A DNA stretch of 52,404 nucleotides from Candidatus Poribacteria bacterium. Its GTDB lineage: Bacteria; Poribacteria; WGA-4E; WGA-3G. Location of the stretch: NCBI GenBank assembly GCA_022827225.1, contig JAJDTJ010000133.1, positions 1-52,404 on the forward strand, given 5' to 3'. The notes beneath the pieces were generated by a model that saw only the letters and a list, made by a program, of their open reading frames with translations, did no database searches and was not told the DNA's origin. Below are positions 36,532 through 45,465 of this stretch, piece after piece (the first letter of the stretch is position 1; every line of letters begins with the position of its first letter). Both the position numbers and the translations under genes were made by a program.

Positions 36532-37080
36532 ATGAAACCTACTAAAGTTTTAATCGGCTCGGAAAACCGCGTAAAAATTGAGAGCACCCGACAAAGTTTC
36601 TCAAAATTTTTCAGTCCGTTGGAGATTTACGGGCTATCCGTTGATTCCGGTGTTTCTGCTCAACCCTTTAATCAAGACACCTTCGTCGGTGCTAAGAACC
36701 GTGCTGAGCATGCAAAGCGGATCAACAATGAACAGCATCTAAACGCCAACTTTTTCGTCGGTATTGAAGGTGGCGTACTTCAACTACATAACAGATGGTT
36801 CCAATTTACCGTCATCCACATATTGGATCAACAGCACCGAGAAAGTGTTGGCACATCTGGCTTGTACGAATTGCCAAACTGGATTGTCGAAAAACTTTGG
36901 GCAGGCATCGAATTAGGACACATCATCGATGAACTTACCGGAGATTTCAACACGAAAGAGAAACAGAGTGCCAGCGGTTTTTTTACAAAAGGTGCAATAG
37001 ACAGATTACAAAACTATACACAAGCCGTAACGTTTGCCTTGATTCCTTTCCTTCAGGATAGCCTCTATTTTCGCAGCTAA
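36532..37080 (+). CDS. yjjX: Inosine/xanthosine triphosphatase (YjjX/DUF84 family)
   Basis: A 182-residue house-cleaning enzyme that hydrolyses ITP and XTP to keep non-standard purines out of nucleic acids. Family marks are KVLIGSENRVKIEST at the N-terminus (substrate loop), VDSGVSAQPFNQDTFVGAKN, VGIEGGV with its acidic metal residue, and DELTGDFNTKEKQSASGFFT. The start is the second ATG (36532), which fits the family N-terminus. There is no ribosome binding site; see the -10 element entry. Confidence 0.88.
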   Translation: MKPTKVLIGSENRVKIESTRQSFSKFFSPLEIYGLSVDSGVSAQPFNQDTFVGAKNRAEHAKRINNEQHLNANFFVGIEGGVLQLHNRWFQFTVIHILDQQHRESVGTSGLYELPNWIVEKLWAGIELGHIIDELTGDFNTKEKQSASGFFTKGAIDRLQNYTQAVTFALIPFLQDSLYFRS

Positions 37081-37107
37081 CTTTCCGAGATATGAGGGGG
37101 ATTTCTT

Positions 37108-37635
37108 GTGAAATTCTTGCTATATTTCTGTTGTTTTTCAATTGTGTGGGGTATTGGGTTTGCTGGCTGTGGTTCTAAACATTATAAGAATATGCCGCAC
37201 GACTCTATACATCTTCAGGCAGAAGCGGATGCTGAATCGGATGCGAAACGCGATGTTGATGTGCTGGCTTATTTTGGAGCAGGCATGAGTACGATTTTCG
37301 CCGCAAGCATGTGTGGTTTGATGACTGGATTCATTGCCGACTTGACGCTTGGATATGGGCAGGACGATCTTTTTTATTTAACTGCTTCAATGAGTGCTGT
37401 AGGAACCTTAAGCTTGCTGGTTCCATATTATATCCGTCCACTAAATCCGCCACCTGAAAGATTGATCGGAAAATCGCCTGAATATATCAAATTTTACGCT
37501 GGTGCCTATCGGTCGAAAATGCGCTCGTATCAAATTAAGTCAGTTGCTGCGGGCTCTATTTTCGGTTGCCTGACCCTAACGGGTGGGGTCGCTATTATTT
37601 CATTTAATATAATGGAGGACAGCGAGACACCGTAA
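37108..37635 (+). CDS. Putative lipoprotein with membrane segments
   Basis: Not recognised. It starts with GTG at 37108 preceded by GAGGGGG. The 175 residues show a signal with Phe-Ala-Gly-Cys (Cys21), an acidic Ala/Glu/Asp-rich stretch (EADAESDAKRDVDVL) and three hydrophobic helices (about 55-80, 90-110, 150-170). YIKFYAGAYRSKMRSYQIKS between helices is a conserved-looking cytoplasmic or periplasmic loop. Function unknown. Confidence 0.5.
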   Translation: MKFLLYFCCFSIVWGIGFAGCGSKHYKNMPHDSIHLQAEADAESDAKRDVDVLAYFGAGMSTIFAASMCGLMTGFIADLTLGYGQDDLFYLTASMSAVGTLSLLVPYYIRPLNPPPERLIGKSPEYIKFYAGAYRSKMRSYQIKSVAAGSIFGCLTLTGGVAIISFNIMEDSETP

Positions 37636-37682
37636 GATGCGGGTAGACTGGATCTCGGTCTATTGAATTTCGGAGGAACCTT

Positions 37683-37739
37683 ATGAAAGCAGCAGTACGG
37701 ATGCTGATGCCAGAGAAAATGGAGGCAGGAACTATTCGA
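37683..37739 (+). pseudogene. Truncated gene start (about 19 codons)
   Basis: A good ribosome binding site (GGAGGAACC) precedes an ATG at 37683 that reads MKAAVRMLMPEKMEAGTIR, a start reminiscent of zinc-type alcohol dehydrogenases (MKAAV). The frame then runs into the 3' end of the SDR gene on the other strand and codes for nothing recognisable. It may be the surviving 5' end of a gene lost by recombination. The resemblance is short and could be chance. Confidence 0.25.
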
Positions 37740-38541
37740 GAATCCGCTCCATACGTTCACGGATTGCCGCTTTATATTCAGGGTGCGTGTGGATATAGAA
37801 GGTACCATTCTGGATCGCGTTGTAGACATGCTCCGCAACCCTGGCAGGCGACATCCCTGCCTCCATCTCGGCGCGGGCATTCCCGGAACCGCCAAGCGTT
37901 TGTTGAAGGGGAGGATCTTCCATATCTGGATTTTGCAACGCATCTGGACGGTTCCGATCAGAATCCAAAATCCCTGTACTGACCCACCCGGGACAAAGTA
38001 CATGCACCTGAATATTTGCCCCTTTCTGTGCCAATTCATCAGCGAGAGCCTCGGAAAGGACGACGACACCGTGCTTACTTACCTTATAGATGCCTGTTCC
38101 ACCACCGCCGATCAAACCCAAGATAGAAGCCGTATTAACAATATGACACGCATCGCCTTGGGCAAGCATACGCGGCACAAACGCTCGGATACCGTGAATC
38201 ACACCCCATAGGTTAACGCCTAATACCCACTCCCAATCGGCAACGGTATGCTCCCAGATAGGGCGGCTGCAGACAACACCGGCGTTGTTGCAAAGGATAT
38301 GCACCGCCCCGAAGGCATCCAGCGTGTGCGCCGCAAGGTTTTCGACATCAGCAGCGTTTGAGACATCCATTTTGACAGTAAGAACGTCCACACCCTTAGA
38401 TTTTAAGTCCGTTTCAAGTTCGGCTAATGCTTCCTCTTCAACATCGGCGAGAACGATTTTCATACTTTCCGCAGCGAACCGCTCCGCCAGCCCTCGTCCG
38501 ATGCCGCTCGCTGCGCCGGTAATAACAGCAACCTTTTGCAT
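37732..38541 (-). CDS. Short-chain dehydrogenase/reductase
   Basis: A 269-residue classical SDR that oxidises or reduces an alcohol or ketone with NAD(P). Rossmann motif TGAASGIG (8-15), NNAG (85-88), catalytic Ser139, Tyr152 and Lys156 (YKVSK) are all present. The start is set at the ATG at 38541, 11 bases after GGAG; a TTG at 38550 that overlaps the upstream stop is less likely. It is probably co-transcribed with the DUF169 gene, with the two nearly abutting. Substrate unknown. Confidence 0.9.
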   Translation of the reverse strand: MQKVAVITGAASGIGRGLAERFAAESMKIVLADVEEEALAELETDLKSKGVDVLTVKMDVSNAADVENLAAHTLDAFGAVHILCNNAGVVCSRPIWEHTVADWEWVLGVNLWGVIHGIRAFVPRMLAQGDACHIVNTASILGLIGGGGTGIYKVSKHGVVVLSEALADELAQKGANIQVHVLCPGWVSTGILDSDRNRPDALQNPDMEDPPLQQTLGGSGNARAEMEAGMSPARVAEHVYNAIQNGTFYIHTHPEYKAAIRERMERILE

Positions 38542-38546
38542 AGTGT

Positions 38547-39233
38547 TCAAATCTCCGCTTGACGTTGCTGATGATATTCCGCTAATGCACGGTTCGCGTT
38601 CACAATGGTCTCTAATTTTTCAGCGAGTGCCTCAATGTGTTCACCCGGGAAAGCGAAATAGAAATCGTCATCGGAGAGTGCAGTATACACGCGGTTACCG
38701 ATACATCCCAAACTGCTCACACTTCGACCGTTTTGTATGACAGCGGGAATAACAGCACACGTCGGTCGTCCCATCACACCGTCTTCAGCACCGATACCTG
38801 CAGCGGTTGCGGCTTCCATCAAGAGCATCATCTGTCTCGGTGTGCCGGAGATGATAACAACATCAGGCGTGCCAGTTGCATCCGCTAAAGGGGAATAGAC
38901 TGCACTTTTGAAAGGCTCCTCGCGTCTCGGAATACCGGGCACCTCTTCCATAGTAATATAACCGAGTTCACCCATTAATCCGAGCGTGTTTTCGAGTTCC
39001 TCCATTTGTATAGGTGGGAGTTCAACGTTATGTGTATAGCACCCGATCGGACAGTTGTAATGGTCGGATGCCTCGGTATAGAAGGTTTTGCCTTCCGCTG
39101 CGCGCCGCCAATAGGTGCAACCGGAGGCTTCGACTTTTTCAACATGCGGCACGTTAGCCGGTTGGGCATCGTGAAATGTTACGGCAACAGGAGTCGTCTC
39201 CAAATTAAGTAACTGTTGAATCTGTTCTGACAT
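38547..39233 (-). CDS. DUF169 family protein
   Basis: A 228-residue protein of the uncharacterised DUF169 family, recognised by LNLETTPVAVTFHDAQPANV at the N-terminus, SGCTYWRRAAEGKTFYTEA, DHYNCPIGCYTH and GCIGNRVYTALSDDDFYFAF. The three conserved cysteine regions (about 39, 61-65 and the GRPTCAVIP and SSLGCIG loops) suggest a metal or Fe-S site. No activity is established for the family. It lies between the radical SAM gene upstream and the SDR gene downstream on the same strand. Confidence 0.88.
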   Translation of the reverse strand: MSEQIQQLLNLETTPVAVTFHDAQPANVPHVEKVEASGCTYWRRAAEGKTFYTEASDHYNCPIGCYTHNVELPPIQMEELENTLGLMGELGYITMEEVPGIPRREEPFKSAVYSPLADATGTPDVVIISGTPRQMMLLMEAATAAGIGAEDGVMGRPTCAVIPAVIQNGRSVSSLGCIGNRVYTALSDDDFYFAFPGEHIEALAEKLETIVNANRALAEYHQQRQAEI

Positions 39234-39240
39234 ATTTTAA

Positions 39241-39373
39241 ATTTTCCTTGCGGTTCGGTTAGGTGATGTTTCGTATGAAAGTTGTTCTCCGTATAGTCTG
39301 TCCAACCGTTGTTGGACTTACATATTTTGGCTAACAGATATTGAACTTTCCTTGCGGTTCGATTAGATAGTAT
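39241..39373. repeat. Duplicated translation-start leader, about 100 bases apart
   Basis: On the minus strand, the leader of the DUF169 gene (CTAACCGAACCGCAAGGAAA, then an A/T run to ATG) has a near copy about 107 bases upstream (CTAATCGAACCGCAAGGAAA, then CTG in place of ATG). In the upstream copy the start codon is altered and no family-like sequence follows. It looks like a tandem duplication of the ribosome-binding region just after the radical SAM gene. Confidence 0.6.
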
Positions 39374-39390
39374 TCGGGTGAATGCCACTT

Positions 39391-40797
39391 TTAAATATGT
39401 ATGGGGGCGAACTGCCCTTCGGTGGGTTCCGCTCAGCAGAACCACGCTTCGGTAATCCGTGGTGCGTGTGGATGCGCCGCTTTGCTATGGTACAACGGCG
39501 TGTGCCTGCTACCGTGCATATCGGCAGCGAGTTCCCATATCTGATAAAAGGTGTCCAGCGGATCAACACCCATCCGCGCGTCGTTTTCTACAAGCGCACT
39601 GACTGTTTTATGGAGTTCATCCATCCGCGCATCTGGATGTTCCCAAATATAACTAAAGGCGGTCTCATCAAGCATAAGTGAAAGCGACTTTGTTTCTGGA
39701 CGGTTGAGGAGATATGAACCCGGCGGAATTAACAATCGAACGGCATACTGCACCGGATCCACGTGATACACAAGACGATGCGTCTCAACAAATGCAAGCA
39801 TTTCAAGAAAATCTTCTAAGGTTGTCCACGGCGTGAACGGTACCCAAGTGGGGCGGAGCGCGATACCGGCTCCGTGAACAATGTCAATCGCGGTTTCGAC
39901 ATCAGCACGCGTGTGGTGTTTCTCCAAAATCGTTAATACCGTCTCACTCAACGATTCCACAGCGGAGATAACAAACCGGCATCCGAGTTGTGCGAATTCC
40001 CGGAAATGTTTTCTATGTTTGAGAATGTGCTCAATCTTCGTTGTAAAATCGAAGGTGAGGTTTGGGAAAGCATCGTGCATTGCGCGGAGGATACGGAGTC
40101 CGTGCGTTGGACCGTTGAGGAAATCGGGATCGCCGAAGGTAATATGTGTTGCACCTTCCGCCACCTGTTCCTGTATTTCAGCGAGCACAATGTCGCGTTC
40201 AACAACGAAAAATTTACCGTTATAGACCGGTGGTATCGGACAGTGTGTGCAGAGATGCTTACACCCGTGCGTTGTCTCCGTATAACCGACGGTTCGTGTC
40301 TCACCGTCATCCTCAAACTCGGCATATACATCCAGGGGCGGTAGTTTGCCAACAGAGACATCATCACTATATGTCTTAATCCGCTCTTTCTTTAGAACGG
40401 ATGTTACCAACTCAACGAGTTCTGTTGATGCTGTGTTAGCGATACAAAAATCGACACCGTGCGATAGCAGATGGTCAGCGTTGAGTGTGGCGTAAAGTCC
40501 GTACATACATATAGGGACATCGGGGTTGATCTGCCGGATGCGGTGTACGAGATGGACACCGAGTCGTAGCGCAGTATGCATCGGCACGGAGATACCAATA
40601 AACCGCGCACGTTTGACTTTTTCAACATCCAGCGGCTCAATAGCAATATCAATCACATCGGGTGCGAAGCCCACTGCCTCAAGGGCGCGGAGTGGACGCG
40701 TAAGCCCTGCGGGTCGGTGTCCAAGCTCGTAGCAGGAGATCAAGAGGATTGCACCAGAGACGGGCATCGTTGAGGAGGTTCGCGCTTCGGTTTTCAT
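39391..40797 (-). CDS. CUAEP-tail radical SAM selenoprotein
   Basis: A 468-residue B12-binding-type radical SAM enzyme. The N-terminal about 140 residues form a cobalamin-binding-like domain (ISCYELGHRPAGLTRPLRAL; GISVPMHTALRLG). The 4Fe-4S motif is Cys179-x3-Cys183-x2-Cys186 (THGCKHLCTHC). The frame meets TGA at 39435-39433 directly after Cys454, then continues Ala-Glu-Pro-Thr-Glu-Gly-Gln-Phe-Ala-Pro-Ile-His-Ile to TAA at 39393-39391. Cys-Sec-Ala-Glu-Pro is the defining tail of a known family of radical SAM selenoproteins, so TGA is read as selenocysteine. A hairpin follows at once. The reaction is not established. Confidence 0.85.
39407..39432 (-). promoter_or_regulatory. Bacterial SECIS-like hairpin after UGA
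   Basis: The 26 bases right after the TGA fold into an imperfect stem: GCG and AAC on the left pair with GTT and CGC on the right with one bulged G; CC pairs with GG above a two-base bulge; the loop is ACCGAAG. The hairpin position directly after UGA is as in known bacterial selenocysteine insertion elements. Recoding would need SelB and Sec-tRNA, which are not in this window. Confidence 0.6.
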
Positions 40798-41144
40798 GTT
40801 AAATAGGATAGCATGTCATCATAGAATTGGCAACAGAATTCAATTGAAGCTACGAGCATTCAGTTTTAAAAATTTATTGGATTGTTCGGATGGATGAACG
40901 ACAAATGGTTTCTCAACTACGAGTATGTATGTTTGTAGTAATGCGATTCATCGCATGTGCTAAAGGTATGTATAACGGGCAATAAATTGTCCTACTGCGA
41001 ACAAAGGGCCTTGAAGCATGAAAAACTAAATAACGCTAATTAAGACAAATTATGCCGAGTTACCATTATTCTGCTAAACGCTTGGAAAGTGCATCCAAGT
41101 ACGTATATAAGTGAAGGTTGTATCACAGGAGATGCTGATTCACA
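40798..41144. other. Intergenic region upstream of ABC permease genes
   Basis: These 347 bases separate two divergent genes. No gene or canonical promoter was found. A perfect 7-base inverted pair (ATGCGAT-TC-ATCGCAT) lies at 40941-40956 and may be an operator or a small hairpin. A GGAG ribosome binding site precedes the permease ATG at 41145 by 13 bases, a rather long gap. Confidence 0.4.
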
Positions 41145-42620
41145 ATGCTTTGGACGCTGATTCGACATGAACTCTTAATGAATTTAATGACGTTCCGTTT
41201 TTTGGTTACGGTTATTGCGTCTATGTCACTTGTGCTTGCGGGCAGTATCGTCTTAACGGACAATTATGAGCGAAGACTCGCGAGTTACAATGAGGATTTC
41301 CAAAAACACCAAGAAGGGAACTTTAGCGGAAAAACGTACTCATCTTTCATGCCGCGTCTCGACAGAGCGCCCAATCCATTGAGTGTCTTTAATCAAGGAC
41401 TTGACAAGCTCGCGAAAAACTCGCTCCAAATCAAGATTGGCGAAGTCCCGTTCTTATGGGGTGATGTCAACCGTAACACAGGTTTCAGTAACCCTTTTCG
41501 CTATCTACTCGCCGATATAGATTTGGTATCTGTCTTCCAAGTCCTTTTCAGCCTCCTCGCTCTGGTTTTCGCGTACGATGCAATCGCTGGTGACCGAGAG
41601 AATGGTACATTACGTCTAATCCTTGTCAATCACGTTGGACGCGGATTGATTGTGTTGGCAAAGTATTTGGGTGCCATGCTGTGTCTTACACTACCGCTGC
41701 TAATGAGTTTTCTGTTGACACTACTGCTCCAACTGCAATCTCATGCTATCCATTATGGTACCGACGACTTTCTTCGAATTGGCGGTATTTTCCTCACAAC
41801 AGTCGTCTATACCTCTACGTTCTATCTCATCGGATTGTTTATCTCCAGCGTGATTCACCGCACAGCAACATCCCTTATCGTTTCAATGTTTATTTGGATG
41901 GTGTTGACACTGTTCTATCCGAATGTAAGCCTGTTCCTCGTCAACCGCTTCATTGATACAGAGGAGAGGGTAACACAAGCGGATCAAGCGATTGACCAGA
42001 TCTTGGAACAATTCTATTGGGCTGAAGAAGTACCTGGGGATCCGTTTGAGAACCCGCCATTACTAAAGGGCAGCAAAGCAGGTGCCGGGAGTTCCAGTTA
42101 TACACATTTGAAGAAAAATATTACGTTCATTCCAGACGCGTCGGAAATCCATGTCCCAACGGTTAAAGCCTATTTCCAAGAACTAACGTCTGGACGGATT
42201 TGGACCGCTGGCACAGTCTGGCGGATACGCGAGAATGCCTTTTCTGAAACCTATATTCGTAAATCAAATATTGCCCGAAACGCGCTCCGATTCTCGCCCA
42301 CAGGCTTATATCACCTCTCAACAGAAGCGTGGGCGGGGACGGGACTCGCGAGAGTGGAAGACTTTTTTAAAGCAGGACGACAGTATAGGGAAACGATATT
42401 GGACTATTTCTACGATAAAAAGGCATTCAGTTCACGCCAATGGTTCGCGAGTGATAAAGGGGCCGTCCGATGGGATGATATTCCCCGATTCTCTTATCAA
42501 CCGCCGAGTGTATTTGAAGATGCCAGTAACCGCGCACTCCGCGACCTATTTCTACTTTTCCTTTTCAATCCAATGCTACTTATGATTACCTTTGCGGTTT
42601 TCAGTCGGCAGGAGGTCTGA
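41145..42620 (+). CDS. ABC-2 type transporter permease with large external loop
   Basis: A 491-residue permease. A first helix near the N-terminus (FLVTVIASMSLVLAGSIVL) is followed by an extracytoplasmic region of about 80 residues. A bundle of five helices follows, with the coupling segment YDAIAGDRENGTLRLILVNH near 144-163, then another large soluble loop (about 270-470) and a last helix. This matches ABC-2 permeases of the DUF3526 kind, thought to export a large or lipid-linked substrate. The next permease starts 1 base after its stop, so the pair probably forms a heterodimer. No ATPase gene is next to them in this window. Confidence 0.82.
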   Translation: MLWTLIRHELLMNLMTFRFLVTVIASMSLVLAGSIVLTDNYERRLASYNEDFQKHQEGNFSGKTYSSFMPRLDRAPNPLSVFNQGLDKLAKNSLQIKIGEVPFLWGDVNRNTGFSNPFRYLLADIDLVSVFQVLFSLLALVFAYDAIAGDRENGTLRLILVNHVGRGLIVLAKYLGAMLCLTLPLLMSFLLTLLLQLQSHAIHYGTDDFLRIGGIFLTTVVYTSTFYLIGLFISSVIHRTATSLIVSMFIWMVLTLFYPNVSLFLVNRFIDTEERVTQADQAIDQILEQFYWAEEVPGDPFENPPLLKGSKAGAGSSSYTHLKKNITFIPDASEIHVPTVKAYFQELTSGRIWTAGTVWRIRENAFSETYIRKSNIARNALRFSPTGLYHLSTEAWAGTGLARVEDFFKAGRQYRETILDYFYDKKAFSSRQWFASDKGAVRWDDIPRFSYQPPSVFEDASNRALRDLFLLFLFNPMLLMITFAVFSRQEV

Positions 42621-42621
42621 G

Positions 42622-44070
42622 ATGCTTTGGCATATTGTGAAACGAGAATTGTTTGAGCAAGTCAATAGCCTCCGTTTCGCACTCGCGATGCTGCTCACTG
42701 TTTTTTTTATGCTTGTCAACGCCGTGGGTCACATTGACGAATATAAAACACAACAATCAGAATATGGACAGAAGGTTTCAGCGTACTTGGCAAGACTTGA
42801 ACAGAATAGTGATAATCTCTATAAACTCGTTTTAGACGGCCCCGGCGAACTTCACAAGAAACCTTCACCACTCTTTTTCTGTGCGCACGGCAGTGAAAAT
42901 AATCTGCCGAAATTTGCATCAGGAAAACCTGCAGGATGGGGAATGAGCCCTGTTATTGATGGAAAACATTATACCGTCTCTGGTATTTGGCGACTGAAAT
43001 ATAACGGATTTCCATCCATAAAAGCGAAAGATATGTTTCCAGTATTCTTAAAAATCGACTGGATCCTCATTATCTCTACTGTTCTCAGTTTCCTCGCGCT
43101 CGTTTTTACGTTTGACGCGATTTCTGGTGAAGTGGAACATGGCACCCTCCGGTTGACGTTATCCAATGCTGTTGCGCGTCGGACAGTACTCACCGGTAAA
43201 TTCTTAAGCAGTCTTATCAGCCTTGGTGCTGTTTTTATCGGCGGTGTGCTGGTTAATCTTCTGTTACTCTATCTCTCTGGAACGCTCCAACTCAATGCCC
43301 AAGAATGGAGCAGGATCAGTAGTATTTTCGTTGTGGGTTTAATGTATCTCTCTGTCTTTATCGCCTTAGGATTTCTGATATCTGTGCTTGTTAACAACGC
43401 CTCAACGAGCCTTGTAATTCTGCTGCTGATATGGGTAATTTGGGTTATTCTCGTGCCGTCAATGCTTGGGACAATTATGAGTGGTTTGAACCAGCCATCA
43501 ATCCGTCGGGGTCCGAGTCCAGTATATTTCAGTCGTAGTGGACTCAAGGAACGCTACATGGCACGCGGATTAGAAGACGAAACACCCACCCGTGAACGTC
43601 CACCGACACCCGCAACACTGCTCTGGGCTGAGTTTCTAAACGAGGAGGCGAGAGAAGGCGCGAGATTACACAGAGCCTACTTAAACGCACAAATAAACCA
43701 AATTCAGATTGCCAGAGAGTTGAATCGTATCTCACCGACAGCGATTGTGCAGTACGCCATTGAATCCCTGGCAGGAACGGGATTCCAAAGACATCTGAAT
43801 TTCTTGAAAAACGTCGAGCGTTATGCCGATGAATTCAACGATTTCCTCATCTCTGTCGATCGCGCGGATCCAGAAAGTCCACACGCGCCTTTTGTTAGGG
43901 AGGGTATGTCTGATAAACCCGTCTCCTTTGAAAGTATCCCGAAATTTCAAGACAGCGTCCGTTTAGGAGATGCATTCAAAGGCGCAATGTTAGACGTGAC
44001 ACTGTTGTTGCTCTTCTTCGCTGTGCTATTTGCGACGGCGCACGTCTCATTCCAGCGTAAAGAGATATAA
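42622..44070 (+). CDS. ABC-2 type transporter permease, partner subunit
   Basis: A 482-residue permease with the same layout as the gene before it: N-terminal helix (RFALAMLLTVFFMLVNAV), external loop, five helices with the coupling motif FDAISGEVEHGTLRLTLSNA, a long soluble loop rich in charged residues and a last helix. The start is set at 42622 because AGGAGG lies 8 bases before it. The two proteins are paralogues, evidently from a gene duplication, and should form one transporter. Confidence 0.82.
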   Translation: MLWHIVKRELFEQVNSLRFALAMLLTVFFMLVNAVGHIDEYKTQQSEYGQKVSAYLARLEQNSDNLYKLVLDGPGELHKKPSPLFFCAHGSENNLPKFASGKPAGWGMSPVIDGKHYTVSGIWRLKYNGFPSIKAKDMFPVFLKIDWILIISTVLSFLALVFTFDAISGEVEHGTLRLTLSNAVARRTVLTGKFLSSLISLGAVFIGGVLVNLLLLYLSGTLQLNAQEWSRISSIFVVGLMYLSVFIALGFLISVLVNNASTSLVILLLIWVIWVILVPSMLGTIMSGLNQPSIRRGPSPVYFSRSGLKERYMARGLEDETPTRERPPTPATLLWAEFLNEEAREGARLHRAYLNAQINQIQIARELNRISPTAIVQYAIESLAGTGFQRHLNFLKNVERYADEFNDFLISVDRADPESPHAPFVREGMSDKPVSFESIPKFQDSVRLGDAFKGAMLDVTLLLLFFAVLFATAHVSFQRKEI

Positions 44071-44091
44071 CAGCAACAATAACACGCGTAT

Positions 44092-45465
44092 TCATGCTGA
44101 AAGTTTATGCAGAATGTTGTGTGTGATCTGTTCAACGACAGCATCGCCACCGGCTAACCCATGCGACCAGTCAGTCGTCGCAGCAGTAAAGACCGTCCCG
44201 CCTTTTGTATAGATGCCCATCGTTGCGGCACCGGTTCTCCCTCTCTCCCAACGTTCGTACCATTCACAGTCATCAGGATGCCATCGAACAGGTGCAGTCG
44301 CGAGGATTGTAAAACTTTCAGGCGTGCCGTCGCGATAGGTCGGCACCGGTAAACCGTTTTCAAGGGTCCATTCACATCCGTCGCACTCGTAGCCGACAAT
44401 CGTATTTGCGCCCCCAAAAGTATCATCTCGCGCGAGGTTTGTCCCTTCAAACACCCAGTGCTCCGGACGATGGACTGTGTATTCACCTGCACCATCCATA
44501 AACTGTCCGTGACTTAAATGATAACCGCCTTGAAGGAAACCGACACCGGTCAACTGATTTTCAGGACGATCCACCAGATAGTGGCTCCACAGTGTACTGA
44601 GGGTACTGTGATCATCTGTCTTATAGACGGGATCCTGATTGTAGGTCTGTTTCCAACAGACGAGTGCCCTGCCGTCATCTTCGGAACGCACCTGCCAGCA
44701 GACGGAATTCCCGCTGAAGAAGGCGGCGTTGCCACCATTGGCGATAAACGCCTCAAGATGATCGCGCATCGGGGCAGACCAGTACTCATCGTGTCCGACG
44801 CTCAACACAAGTTTGTAGTGTTCCAGCATCTCAGGTCGGAATTCCAGATCGCTATTCGCAGCGTAATCGAGTGTCCATCCGTTCTGTTCCGCCCAGACGA
44901 TAAAAGGCAACTCCCAGTTCCTGAAGATGCCGCCAGTCGGTCGATCAAAAGAGACGCGGTTTCCTTGTATCTTACTTGCCCCGTGATACCCGTAAAGACT
45001 GAAGCCACCCCAATTGTTGTAGGCGTTATAAGTATTGGTAGAGAGTTGAAGCAGGATCGGTGTATTTGTCCCAGGCTGCGCGGGACGGACGATAAAGAAG
45101 AGTGTGCTTTCGGCAGTGCGGTGATTCCTATAGACAGTATCACCCCCACCGTCGGTTGCGCGGAGTATGCCTTCGTAATAGCCGCTCTGCCATGATTCAG
45201 GCACTTCAAGCGTAAAAACAGGGGACCATCTGCACCCCTGCGATGATGCGTCTTCGGGAATCGGTTGCGCTTCACCGGGAAGTTCCGCTTGACTCCAGAC
45301 GACTTCGCGCGTCGCGCCGATCCGCGCAATCTCAAGCGAGTAGTTACCAGCACTCGTTGAGACGTGGAACGCAATTTCTTCGCCGGGCGCGTAACTGAGT
45401 TGATGCGTATACCCGTCAATATAGAGCGGTCTGATTCGGTTTTCGGTCTGCGTTAAAGTTGCCAT
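44092..45465 (-). CDS. N,N-dimethylformamidase beta-subunit-like protein
   Basis: A 457-residue protein of the dimethylformamidase large-subunit family, with an N-terminal beta domain (RPLYIDGYTHQLSYAPGEEI and FHVSTSAGNYSLEIARIG) and a C-terminal region with LQLSTNTYNAYNNWGGFSLY and LVLSVGHDEYWSAPMRDHLE. In true DMFase the large subunit holds an iron site with Tyr and Glu. Here the HDEYWS motif is conserved. Many relatives are annotated only by similarity, so the amide substrate is unknown. The start at 45465 has AGGAGG 7 bases upstream. Confidence 0.82.
   Translation of the reverse strand: MATLTQTENRIRPLYIDGYTHQLSYAPGEEIAFHVSTSAGNYSLEIARIGATREVVWSQAELPGEAQPIPEDASSQGCRWSPVFTLEVPESWQSGYYEGILRATDGGGDTVYRNHRTAESTLFFIVRPAQPGTNTPILLQLSTNTYNAYNNWGGFSLYGYHGASKIQGNRVSFDRPTGGIFRNWELPFIVWAEQNGWTLDYAANSDLEFRPEMLEHYKLVLSVGHDEYWSAPMRDHLEAFIANGGNAAFFSGNSVCWQVRSEDDGRALVCWKQTYNQDPVYKTDDHSTLSTLWSHYLVDRPENQLTGVGFLQGGYHLSHGQFMDGAGEYTVHRPEHWVFEGTNLARDDTFGGANTIVGYECDGCEWTLENGLPVPTYRDGTPESFTILATAPVRWHPDDCEWYERWERGRTGAATMGIYTKGGTVFTAATTDWSHGLAGGDAVVEQITHNILHKLSA

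Noticed and set aside
37683..37982. Plus-strand frame of 99 codons with good ribosome binding site taken as a complete gene
   Set aside because: Beyond the first 17-19 codons it overlaps the SDR gene antisense and has no protein-like content. Only the start was kept as a remnant.
38547..38549. UGA at the end of the DUF169 gene as a second selenocysteine codon
   Set aside because: No conserved continuation follows; the frame beyond it gives nothing recognisable and the next gene starts there.
44518..45195. Plus-strand frame of 225 codons
   Set aside because: It lies entirely antisense to the dimethylformamidase-like gene, which has clear family motifs and a ribosome binding site.
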